This document shows, piece after piece, positions 51,557 through 58,938 of a stretch of 64,000 nt of DNA. The notes under the pieces were generated by a model. That model was not told where the DNA came from and ran no database searches. It saw only the letters and a program-made list of their open reading frames with translations. Origin of the DNA: Lachnospira sp. (GTDB lineage Bacteria > Bacillota > Clostridia > Lachnospirales > Lachnospiraceae). The stretch is from assembly GCA_017621205.1 (NCBI GenBank), contig JAGATQ010000017.1:62001-126000 (forward strand), read 5' to 3'. Both the position numbers and the translations under genes were made by a program. Each line of letters starts with the position of its first letter. The stretch's first letter is position 1.

Positions 51557-51823
51557 TTACTTTCTCAATCCTAACTTCTCAAGCAAAGTACGGTAAGCTG
51601 TAATATCCTTGCTCTTATAGTAAGCCAGCAAACGACGTCTCTGACCAACCATCTTTAACAGACCTCTTCTGGAATGATGATCCTTCTTATGCACTGCTAA
51701 ATGCTCGTTCAAATCATTGATTCTCGCAGTTAACAACGCAATCTGCACCTCGATGGAACCGGTATCATTCTCATCCTTGCCATAGGTCTTAATAATCTCT
51801 TTCTTCATCTCTGATGTAATCAT
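51557..51823 (-). CDS. rpsO: 30S ribosomal protein S15
   Basis: An 88-residue S15 with the conserved core [15 protein letters not shown] (about 23-37) and [22 protein letters not shown] (His41 to Leu62). It binds 16S rRNA early in 30S assembly. The start is fixed by AAAGGAG. The frame is open 41 codons upstream, but that part is leader RNA. A promoter about 110 bases upstream gives room for the autoregulatory leader known for this gene. Confidence 0.97.
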   Translation of the reverse strand: MITSEMKKEIIKTYGKDENDTGSIEVQIALLTARINDLNEHLAVHKKDHHSRRGLLKMVGQRRRLLAYYKSKDITAYRTLLEKLGLRK

Positions 51824-51930
51824 AATTACAATCTCCTTTCTTAAACAAAATATGTTATAAATTAAAGTGTTAACCCAATCACTAAGAACAGGTCGGAGTG
51901 TCCTAATTCCGAGTAACGGTAAAATCACAC
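51824..51930 (-). promoter_or_regulatory. rpsO 5' leader, possible S15 autoregulatory structure
   Basis: The roughly 107-base leader contains pairable segments on the minus strand, CGGA/TCCG and AGTG/CACT, before the ribosome binding site. S15 represses its own translation in several bacteria through varied leader folds. I cannot match this to a known class. Confidence 0.3.
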
Positions 51931-51936
51931 TTGATG

Positions 51937-51965
51937 AGTGTAACATATCAATTGGTAAATGTAAA
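51937..51965 (-). promoter_or_regulatory. Predicted rpsO promoter
   Basis: On the minus strand TTTACA (51960-51965) and an extended -10, TGTTACACT (TACACT = 51937-51942), are 17 bases apart. It overlaps the edge of the inverted repeat at 51967-52046. Confidence 0.5.
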
Positions 51966-51966
51966 G

Positions 51967-52046
51967 TATTAATTCATCTAAACTTCGCATTACAGTCTGC
52001 ATTAGCAGCTTGACTGCAAATTTTATGTGCAAAGCTTGCATTAATA
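51967..52046. repeat. Small inverted-repeat element E at the truA 3' end
   Basis: TATTAAT (51967) pairs with ATTAATA (to 52046), then CTTCGCA with TGCAAAG (one mismatch), then CAGTC with GACTG around CTGCATTAGCAG. Its right flank ATGTGCAAAGCTTG resembles the end of element D (ATGTGCGAAGCTTG). It overlaps the truA stop codon and may act as the truB-ribF-truA terminator. Confidence 0.5.
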
Positions 52047-52790
52047 ATATACCTCCATGAGCTTCAACCCCATAGGTGGTGCCGTTATTCCGGCAAATTG
52101 ACGGTTGCGTGCAGCGAATATATCCTGCATATCTATAGGCTGCTTCTTATGTTGCCCCACTTCAATCAGTGTTCCTGTCAGAATCCGTACCATATTATAA
52201 AGAAATCCATCCCCATAATAATCAATGTGGATACGATTGCCATCAAGCACCGGTTCTATGACAATGCGAATAGCAAACACTGTCCGCACACTACTTTTTT
52301 TCATTCTCTTATTAGAACAAAAGCTGATAAAATCGTGCTCCCCCTTCAGATACTCCGCCGCCTGTTCCATGGCAGCAATATCGAGTTCCTCCGACAAATG
52401 CCAGACATACTGCCGTTCAAACACATTCAGCTTAGGAGAATTATAAATCGTATACCGATACCATTTTGCCTTCGCTGACAGCCTTGCATGAAACCGCTCT
52501 GGCACCGGAACAATCTCTGTCACCATAATATCCTGGGGCAGATAATCGTAAAACGCCTGTTGCAGTTCATCGATGGGCAGCTCCTTTTTTGTCTTAAAAT
52601 TAGCTACCTGTGCAACCGCATGCACCCCTGCATCCGTTCTGCCAGAACCATGAAGCTCCACTCGTTCTCCTAAGAATCGCTCTAATAAATCCTCAAGCTT
52701 CTGCTGTATTGTCCCATCCGTATGCTTCTGGGACTGCCAGCCATGATATCTCGTCCCATCATAAGAAATCGTTAATTTATAATTATTCAT
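52041..52790 (-). CDS. truA: tRNA pseudouridine synthase A
   Basis: A 249-residue enzyme making pseudouridine at tRNA positions 38-40. The catalytic Asp is in GSGRTDAGVHA (about residues 47-57), and KLTISYDGTRYHGWQ opens the fold. GDGFLYNMVRILTGTLIEVG is the conserved C-terminal motif. The ATG at 52790 follows AAAAGAGATAC. It overlaps the last codons of ribF, so the two are coupled. Confidence 0.95.
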   Translation of the reverse strand: MNNYKLTISYDGTRYHGWQSQKHTDGTIQQKLEDLLERFLGERVELHGSGRTDAGVHAVAQVANFKTKKELPIDELQQAFYDYLPQDIMVTEIVPVPERFHARLSAKAKWYRYTIYNSPKLNVFERQYVWHLSEELDIAAMEQAAEYLKGEHDFISFCSNKRMKKSSVRTVFAIRIVIEPVLDGNRIHIDYYGDGFLYNMVRILTGTLIEVGQHKKQPIDMQDIFAARNRQFAGITAPPMGLKLMEVYY

Positions 52791-53709
52791 TGTATCTCTT
52801 TTCCCTGATATACTGTTGCCCATACGAAGCGTCTCTATGCATCTGGGCACTTAATTCCTCCACGCTATGAAACCTTTGTTCCCGACGAACATGTGTCAAA
52901 AACTCTACTGTTAACAGTTCTCCATAGATATCCTCATCAAAATCAAATAAAAAGGTCTCCACGCCGACCTCTTCTCCCTGTACCGTCGGCTTTGTTCCAA
53001 TATTGGTAATACCGTAAAAGCATCTGTCCCCCAGAAAACAACGGCTTACATAGACACCATTCGGAGGAATCAACTTTCCCTCCGGCACTGCTACATTGGC
53101 AGTCGGCATGCCTATGCTCCTTCCAAGCTGTCTGCCATGAATCACTTCTCCCCTTATAAAATAGGGTCTGCCAAGCAGCCTCGCCGTCTGTTCCATCTCA
53201 CCATCAATAAGCATATTACGAATCTCACTGCTGCTTACTTTCTCGGAACCATCCATACATTTCGATACGACAACCAGCTCATAGCCATAGGTCTTCTCAA
53301 GCCTTCCAAGAAGCTCTACATCCCCCTGACGCTGATAGCCAAAACGAAAATCCTCACCCACTACCACCACCTTCGCTCCCAGCTGTCGAATTAATATCTG
53401 CTCTACAAACTGTTCCGGTGTCAAACGACTTAACGGCTCCTCAAACCGATATTCTACCAGATAATCAATCCCTAGCTGCTCTAAACAAAAACACCGCTCC
53501 TCACTGGTATAAATAAAGCCTTTTGTTCCCTGCATCACCTTAGAAATAGAAGCATCAAAAGTAAAAATAGTACTTTTAAACCCTTTTTCCTGATAGAAAA
53601 AAAGCTGTTCTAAAAGCTTGCGGTGTCCGGCATGAATCCCATCAAATTTGCCACATGCTACCACAGTATTCTCCAATTGTAACGTATCAAAATCATGAAA
53701 ATATTGCAT
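52783..53709 (-). CDS. ribF: Bifunctional riboflavin kinase / FAD synthetase
   Basis: A 308-residue enzyme making FMN and FAD from riboflavin. The N-terminal nucleotidyltransferase domain has GKFDGIHAGHRKL (about 20-32) and SSEIRNMLIDGEME (about 155-168). The C-terminal riboflavin-kinase domain has RSIGMPTANV and PPNGVYVSRC, with the catalytic Glu in VETFLFDFDEDIYG. The start at 53709 lies 1 base after the truB stop, with GGAAGG inside truB. Flavin supply here is notable beside the flavin-rich Bcd/Etf and Glt enzymes. Confidence 0.95.
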   Translation of the reverse strand: MQYFHDFDTLQLENTVVACGKFDGIHAGHRKLLEQLFFYQEKGFKSTIFTFDASISKVMQGTKGFIYTSEERCFCLEQLGIDYLVEYRFEEPLSRLTPEQFVEQILIRQLGAKVVVVGEDFRFGYQRQGDVELLGRLEKTYGYELVVVSKCMDGSEKVSSSEIRNMLIDGEMEQTARLLGRPYFIRGEVIHGRQLGRSIGMPTANVAVPEGKLIPPNGVYVSRCFLGDRCFYGITNIGTKPTVQGEEVGVETFLFDFDEDIYGELLTVEFLTHVRREQRFHSVEELSAQMHRDASYGQQYIREKRYNE

Positions 53710-53710
53710 C

Positions 53711-54658
53711 TTATCTGCCTTCCACAAAAAATAATTTCTTCGGCCTCATCAGTCCCATTTCTGCATCATAAGAATATAGACCAACAAACATTCCGTCCTC
53801 CTTATATATCCGGATATCATCTTCGGGCATCAACACATGACCCAAAAGCAAATCTCCATCAGACATCGCCTTATTGGCAATATCAAGCATTGCTTCATTA
53901 TAGCGGAAGGAATTACCATTGTCCACTGCTTTATTTAACTCCTTTGGCACAACGTATTTTGGGCAGTTAGAAAATGCCTTGTCTACGGGAAAAATATGTG
54001 GCAAAAGCTTCTCCTCTGCCACAAGCTGTTCCACTTCAGCAAGCTTTATTGCATCCTCAATCCGGTACTCTCCTACCCTTGTACGCAAAAGAGACTGCAT
54101 TGCCCCAAGACAACCAAGCTTCTCCCCAATATCCCGGCAGAGGCTTCTGATATAGGTTCCTTTAGAACAGGACACCGTCATTGTCACATAGGGAAGCTCT
54201 ATCCTATCAATGATACTTTCATAAATTTGTACCTTTGATGCCTTCCGTTCAATTACTTTCCCTTCTCTCGCCAACTCATAAAGTTTTTTCCCATTCACCT
54301 TTTTTGCCGAATACATCGGTGGAATCTGTTCGTACTCTCCCACAAAGGAAGCTATAACGGAAATGACCTCCTCCTCTGTCACTGTAACCTTTCGTTCCTC
54401 CAGAACCGTTCCTGTCATATCCTCTGTATCTGTTGAAACGCCAAGCCGAAGCACCGCCTGATAGGTCTTCGTCCGGTCAGAAAGCATATCACAAAGCTTG
54501 GTCCCTTTACCAAGACACACAGGAAGCACCCCCTCTGCCTCTGGGTCAAGTGTACCAGTGTGTCCTATCTTCTTCTGATGAAGAATCCCTCTAAGCTTTG
54601 CCACCACATCATGGGATGTATATCCCCGCTCTTTATAAATTGTAATGATTCCATCCAT
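53711..54658 (-). CDS. truB: tRNA pseudouridine-55 synthase
   Basis: A 315-residue enzyme forming pseudouridine 55 in the T loop of tRNAs. The catalytic Asp lies in HTGTLDPEAEGVLPV (about residues 35-49). Conserved MYSAKKVNGKKLYELAREG and CSKGTYIRSLCRDIG are present, as is a C-terminal PUA-like part. The ATG at 54658 has AGGAGG 12 bases before it, and the ATG within that site is rejected. It leads a tight truB-ribF-truA group. Confidence 0.95.
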   Translation of the reverse strand: MDGIITIYKERGYTSHDVVAKLRGILHQKKIGHTGTLDPEAEGVLPVCLGKGTKLCDMLSDRTKTYQAVLRLGVSTDTEDMTGTVLEERKVTVTEEEVISVIASFVGEYEQIPPMYSAKKVNGKKLYELAREGKVIERKASKVQIYESIIDRIELPYVTMTVSCSKGTYIRSLCRDIGEKLGCLGAMQSLLRTRVGEYRIEDAIKLAEVEQLVAEEKLLPHIFPVDKAFSNCPKYVVPKELNKAVDNGNSFRYNEAMLDIANKAMSDGDLLLGHVLMPEDDIRIYKEDGMFVGLYSYDAEMGLMRPKKLFFVEGR

Positions 54659-54695
54659 GTAATCAAATTTCCTCCTCATTAAGCATCATTGTATC

Positions 54696-55448
54696 TTATC
54701 CCAGTTTATCTTCCTTCACTTCTCCACTCACCCGCTTTTTAATCTGGCAGGTCTTATCCTTGCAGCTTGCACATTGTAAGGTTTTGTTAGAACCATACCA
54801 GAACCGCTCTGGATGCCTTGTATAAATTATCTCCCAGTGAATTAGCACAACAACAGAAGTGAAAAACAAACTCCAGCTAAAAAAATCCTTGATAAACAGC
54901 ATCGGGGTAAACATCATAAAATGTCCCCAATCATAAATACGGCAGTTGATACAGCAGCGGTTTTTCATATACCATGACTGAAATGGGCAAAAAAATAAAA
55001 TACAGATATAATCACAAAGGAAATAAAATACGGTTAACATAATTAAATCTGTTTCATCCATCACATGAATGAGGTAAAAAAATCCAAACACTGCATTGAC
55101 AGACAACCATAAAAGCATTACTTTCCACGCCCGCTCGTTTTGCTTTTGAACAAACTCATAAAGACGAAGGCGGTCATAACCAGCAACCTCTTCATAATGC
55201 TTTCCTTCAGCCTTGCGAAGCGCCATAGATAAAATATCCTTGGGAAACAGGTGAAAAACCATAATTACCATAAAAACCAGCCACAATACATGCAGTGGCG
55301 TAATTCCCATGGAAACCGGCTGGGTAACAAAGCTGGTTAACTTGCCCTTATCCGTTAAATATAAGAACAATACAGAGCCAAATACAAACAGGCGAAATAT
55401 GAATTTGAAAATATAACGGTTTAACATCCTGGTAAATTGCAGCTTCAT
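54696..55448 (-). CDS. Membrane protein with two cysteine clusters, unknown function
   Basis: A 250-residue protein I cannot assign. It has about five membrane helices (roughly 12-30, 48-66, 108-126, 134-152 and 178-202). A cysteine motif in a loop (RCCINCRIYDWGH, about 163-175) and a second at the C-terminus (CASCKDKTCQIKK, about 226-238) could bind a metal or iron-sulfur cluster together. AGAGGAATAT precedes the ATG. It lies 37 bases before truB on the same strand and 31 after the DUF1877 gene, so it may share a transcript. There is no sign of truncation. Confidence 0.7.
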   Translation of the reverse strand: MKLQFTRMLNRYIFKFIFRLFVFGSVLFLYLTDKGKLTSFVTQPVSMGITPLHVLWLVFMVIMVFHLFPKDILSMALRKAEGKHYEEVAGYDRLRLYEFVQKQNERAWKVMLLWLSVNAVFGFFYLIHVMDETDLIMLTVFYFLCDYICILFFCPFQSWYMKNRCCINCRIYDWGHFMMFTPMLFIKDFFSWSLFFTSVVVLIHWEIIYTRHPERFWYGSNKTLQCASCKDKTCQIKKRVSGEVKEDKLG

Positions 55449-55479
55449 ATATTCCTCTTTCTGTAATAGTTATTTTCAA

Positions 55480-55980
55480 TTAATAAATCGATACAATGAC
55501 CGCTCCCCCATGTGCAAGCACACTTTGGTAAAAGGATAACAGCCCCTCAAAGGAATATTTTAAATCCTCCCTTATCTCTTCCTGCTCCTCTTCTCTCGTC
55601 CAGATATTGGGATATATCTGCTGCCTTGCAAGCTCTTGGAAATTCATATTGTCAAGCAGGGAAGTGATATCTATCTTCTCCAATGCTTCCACAATCGAAG
55701 CAATATGTGATGGTGTGATATAGGCAATATAATCTTCATCCTCTTCTGAAAATATATCCTGCCCCACCACTGCCTCACTCAAGGGATTACCATCTATTGG
55801 AGCACTGGCGGAACGTTTGGTCAATAAATAGTGCAAGCCGTCCCACAGCTTGTCCATGTCAAACAGCAGTGTTTCGTCTTCCTCCTGCAGTTCCTCCACT
55901 ATCCCAAAGACATCATCACTTTTCTTGATGCGGTGTAAGGTGACTTCGTTTACTTCCTGATAACATGCAATCATTCCCAT
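55480..55980 (-). CDS. DUF1877 family protein (YfbM-like)
   Basis: A 166-residue acidic soluble protein. The start MGMIACYQEVNE, the middle stretch LFDMDKLWDGLHYLLTKR (about 40-57) and the ending ILAHGGAVIVSIY-like segment (VLAHGGAVIVSIY) match the DUF1877 pattern. No function is established. AAAGGGG precedes the ATG. Its neighbours are a MATE exporter upstream and the cysteine-bearing membrane protein downstream, neither informative. Confidence 0.8.
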   Translation of the reverse strand: MGMIACYQEVNEVTLHRIKKSDDVFGIVEELQEEDETLLFDMDKLWDGLHYLLTKRSASAPIDGNPLSEAVVGQDIFSEEDEDYIAYITPSHIASIVEALEKIDITSLLDNMNFQELARQQIYPNIWTREEEQEEIREDLKYSFEGLLSFYQSVLAHGGAVIVSIY

Positions 55981-56036
55981 ATAAATCTACCCCTTTCGTA
56001 TATATAATAATAGGTAATTGTGATACCGCCAAGCAT

Positions 56037-57422
56037 CTATATCTCGCTGCTCTCCCTCTCCAACCTCCGCATCATCTTCGGAAACTTCCACAAGAAAATA
56101 ATTCCCGCCACCGTTACCGATACAAAATCAGATACCGGCTCTGCCAAAAACACTGCAAACACCTTGTTCTCAAAGAAGAACGGTAATATAAATATCAACG
56201 GAATCAGCAATATCACCTTTCTTAGGCAGGCAATGAAAATAGATGCCTTCGCCTGTCCGGTGGAGATAAAGGTCTGCTGCACCGCACTCTGGATACCAAA
56301 CAAACCAATCGTAGCAACATATACACGAAGTGCCCAGATTGTTGTTGAATAAAGCTCTCCGGTAGAATTGCTAAATAAACGGATAAACATCTGTGGAAAT
56401 AGCTCCACCGCTCCCCAGCAAAGAAACATATAGGATTCCGCCAATATCAACAATAACAATACAGACTGCTTCACACGTTTAACATTGGCTGCCCCATAGT
56501 TATAACTGATAATCGGTTGCGCTCCCTGTCCGATACCTCCTGTTGGTATCCAGATAATCTGCATAACCGTGCTGGCAATCGTCATAGCTCCTACTGCCAC
56601 ATCCCCACCATACTTCTGAAGAGAGAAATTAAAGGACAAATTGAGTGCTGCCTCTGTAGCCTGCATAATAAATGGGGAAATTCCAAGTGCAAGAACCGGC
56701 AAAATAATGCCCCATTCTATTTTAAAATACTGCAATTTTATCCGTAGCGTACTCTTTTTTCCTGTCAAAAACCACAGTACAAAGACGCTGGATAATGCCT
56801 GGGAAATTACAGTTGCAATGGCAGCCCCTTTTACTCCCAAGCCAAAGGCAAATATAAAAACAGGGTCTAATATAATATTACTAACCGCCCCCAAAAGCAC
56901 ACTAATCATGCTATAGCGGGTAAATCCCTGTGCGGTAATAAACTGGTTTAATCCTAGTGAAATCATGAGAAACAGGCTTCCCAAAACATAAATCTGCATG
57001 TAGGAGTGAGCATAAGGAATCGTCCTCTCACTGGCACCAAAAATCATAAGCAATGGCCGCCCAAACAGACTGAAAAACACGGTAATCAAAATGGCAGTAC
57101 CTATTAATGCACAAGTACAGTTACCCAGTATTTTTTCTGCCTTTTTCATATTCTGTTTACCCATGGCAATTGATGCCTGTGGTGCGCCACCCTGTCCAAT
57201 CAGATTAACAAAAGCATTTAGAATACACACAATCGGCATACATAGTCCCACTCCTGTTAAAGCTTCCTCTCCAACACCTGCTATATGCCCAATATAAACC
57301 CGGTCTATAACCGTATAAAGCAGGCTCACCAGCTGTGCCAGCACGCTTGGAATTGCCAGCCGAAGCATTAACCGTCCAATGGAAGCATGCCCCAGCTCAT
57401 AATTCATATCCTTTTCCCTCAT
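56037..57422 (-). CDS. MATE family multidrug/Na+ antiporter
   Basis: A 461-residue transporter with twelve membrane helices in two homologous halves. Family patterns include LYTVIDRVYIGHIAG, GEEALTGVGLCMPI, GAVSNIILDPVFIFAFGLGVKGAA and QGAQPIISYNYGA. It exports cationic compounds by Na+ or H+ exchange. Of four closely spaced ATGs (57455, 57431, 57422, 57407), I take 57422 because AAAAGGA is 9 bases before it. It follows the DUF4143 ATPase on the same strand by about 85 bases. Confidence 0.92.
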   Translation of the reverse strand: MREKDMNYELGHASIGRLMLRLAIPSVLAQLVSLLYTVIDRVYIGHIAGVGEEALTGVGLCMPIVCILNAFVNLIGQGGAPQASIAMGKQNMKKAEKILGNCTCALIGTAILITVFFSLFGRPLLMIFGASERTIPYAHSYMQIYVLGSLFLMISLGLNQFITAQGFTRYSMISVLLGAVSNIILDPVFIFAFGLGVKGAAIATVISQALSSVFVLWFLTGKKSTLRIKLQYFKIEWGIILPVLALGISPFIMQATEAALNLSFNFSLQKYGGDVAVGAMTIASTVMQIIWIPTGGIGQGAQPIISYNYGAANVKRVKQSVLLLLILAESYMFLCWGAVELFPQMFIRLFSNSTGELYSTTIWALRVYVATIGLFGIQSAVQQTFISTGQAKASIFIACLRKVILLIPLIFILPFFFENKVFAVFLAEPVSDFVSVTVAGIIFLWKFPKMMRRLERESSEI

Positions 57423-57507
57423 TTCGCTCATTCCTTTTCCATATAGCTTTATCACAAAACCGAAACCCTAATGTAACGTCTTCAAATTAACTTGACTCTA
57501 TGTTTGT

Positions 57508-58764
57508 CTAAATAAACTCCACTGGAAGTGCGACAATATTCTCTTTCAGCCAGAGCGGCTTATCATAAAGGCAGATAATCGCTCCGGTTCCCCGTTTGCG
57601 TTCAGAAACCTTTTCCAGCACATCAAAGGCATTAGACATGCTCAATTTAGGATTCGCAGACATTTTAATCTCAACAGGATATAACACACCATCCTGTTCA
57701 ATAATCAAATCAATTTCCGCTTCCCTGCTTTCCTTCTCACCATCTGACTTTTTCCGCAGCTTATCCTTTCCACGATAATAAGATACATACATACGATAGT
57801 CCCTTCCCGCATTGGAATAGCTCTTCAATATTTCCGAAACAACATAGGTCTCAAACAGGTTGCCTGCCATCGCCCCTGCCGCCGCCGTTTCAGCAGTTTG
57901 ATATCTGGTTAAGAAACATACAAGACCAGTATCCCGGAAATAGACCTTAGGTGTCTTTATTGCCCTGTTTAATGCTGAATTAGTAAATGGCTGCATGATA
58001 TAAATAATTCCAGAAGCTTCTAAAAGTGAGGTCCAATTTTTAACAGTCGCCACAGATAGCTCAATTTCTTCTGCAATACTGGAATAGTTCAACAGTTGTC
58101 CTGTCCTCGCCGCCATTGCTGTCAGAAACTGTGTAAATTTCAACTTATCCTGTACCTTGGACAACTGGTTAATATCCCTATCAATATAAGTCTGCACATA
58201 AGAACCATAAAATGTCTGCCAATCCACCCGCTCGTCTAAAAGAGCAGGATATCCACCACGATGAATCACACCCCATATATCCTCACATGGCTTATATTCC
58301 CGTTCCCTCTCCTCAATATATTCCTCCGTTGGCACAAAAGGCTTCGAAAATCTTACTTCCTGCAACTCCCGAAGAGATAAACCTGCCAATTCCAATATTG
58401 CAATCCTGCCAGCAAGGGACTCCAAAACATTTTGCATCAAATGATACTGTTGGGAACCCGTTAAGGCATAGCATCCATTGTCATCCGATTTATCACACTC
58501 CATTTTCACATATGGAAATAACTCCGAAATATATTGCACCTCATCCAAAATAACAGGTGGACGATGATTTCTAAAAAATAATCCCGGTTCCTCCTTCGCT
58601 TCCAATAATATGGTCGGGTCATCGAAGGTTACATATCTGTAATCTGCAAGCAAATGCTTTAGTATGGTGGATTTACCCACCTGTCTTGGTCCTGTAACCA
58701 ACACCGCCTTAAAACTGTGTCTGGCATTCTCTATTACCTTCTCCATTGCTCGATTTTTATACAT
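57508..58764 (-). CDS. AAA+ ATPase of the DUF4143 family
   Basis: A 418-residue protein. The N-terminal ATPase domain has Walker A TGPRQVGKST (Lys31) and Walker B PPVILDEVQ (Asp74-Glu75). It is followed by a helical lid and a C-terminal DUF4143 domain with a nuclease-like motif (EAEIDLIIEQDGVLYPVEIKMS, about 340-362: Asp, then Glu-x-Lys). Whether it cuts DNA is not established for this family. Members are abundant and scattered in gut anaerobes, and their role is unknown. The gene has a full consensus promoter inside a perfect 26-bp-arm palindrome just upstream, which suggests strong but repressible expression. It is not linked to a toxin or restriction gene here. Confidence 0.87.
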   Translation of the reverse strand: MYKNRAMEKVIENARHSFKAVLVTGPRQVGKSTILKHLLADYRYVTFDDPTILLEAKEEPGLFFRNHRPPVILDEVQYISELFPYVKMECDKSDDNGCYALTGSQQYHLMQNVLESLAGRIAILELAGLSLRELQEVRFSKPFVPTEEYIEEREREYKPCEDIWGVIHRGGYPALLDERVDWQTFYGSYVQTYIDRDINQLSKVQDKLKFTQFLTAMAARTGQLLNYSSIAEEIELSVATVKNWTSLLEASGIIYIMQPFTNSALNRAIKTPKVYFRDTGLVCFLTRYQTAETAAAGAMAGNLFETYVVSEILKSYSNAGRDYRMYVSYYRGKDKLRKKSDGEKESREAEIDLIIEQDGVLYPVEIKMSANPKLSMSNAFDVLEKVSERKRGTGAIICLYDKPLWLKENIVALPVEFI

Positions 58765-58780
58765 TCATACACCCCCACCC

Positions 58781-58838
58781 ACACGAAAATGCGACTAATT
58801 TATAATTGCATTATAAATTAGTCGCATTTTCGTGTCAA
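58781..58838 (-). promoter_or_regulatory. Consensus promoter embedded in a perfect palindrome
   Basis: Arms 58781-58806 and 58810-58835 are perfect 26-bp inverted repeats around a 3-base centre. On the minus strand TTGACA (58833-58838) and TATAAT (58810-58815), exactly 17 bases apart, lie in the upstream arm. Any protein bound to the palindrome would cover the promoter. The plus-strand mirror lacks a -35 consensus, so only the ATPase gene is driven. Confidence 0.85.
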
Positions 58839-58938
58839 GTCCTTTACCCTTTTCAAAATACTATCTCAATCAGATGAATCGGTATAAACCGACTCTCTTT
58901 AAATTAAATATTAACATCCTTATTATAATCAAGTAATG

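Noticed and set aside
57508-58764. DUF4143 ATPase as part of a defence or toxin-antitoxin island
   Set aside because: Neighbours are a MATE exporter and a PurF-like gene; no restriction, toxin, or other defence gene is near, so only its promoter arrangement is reported.
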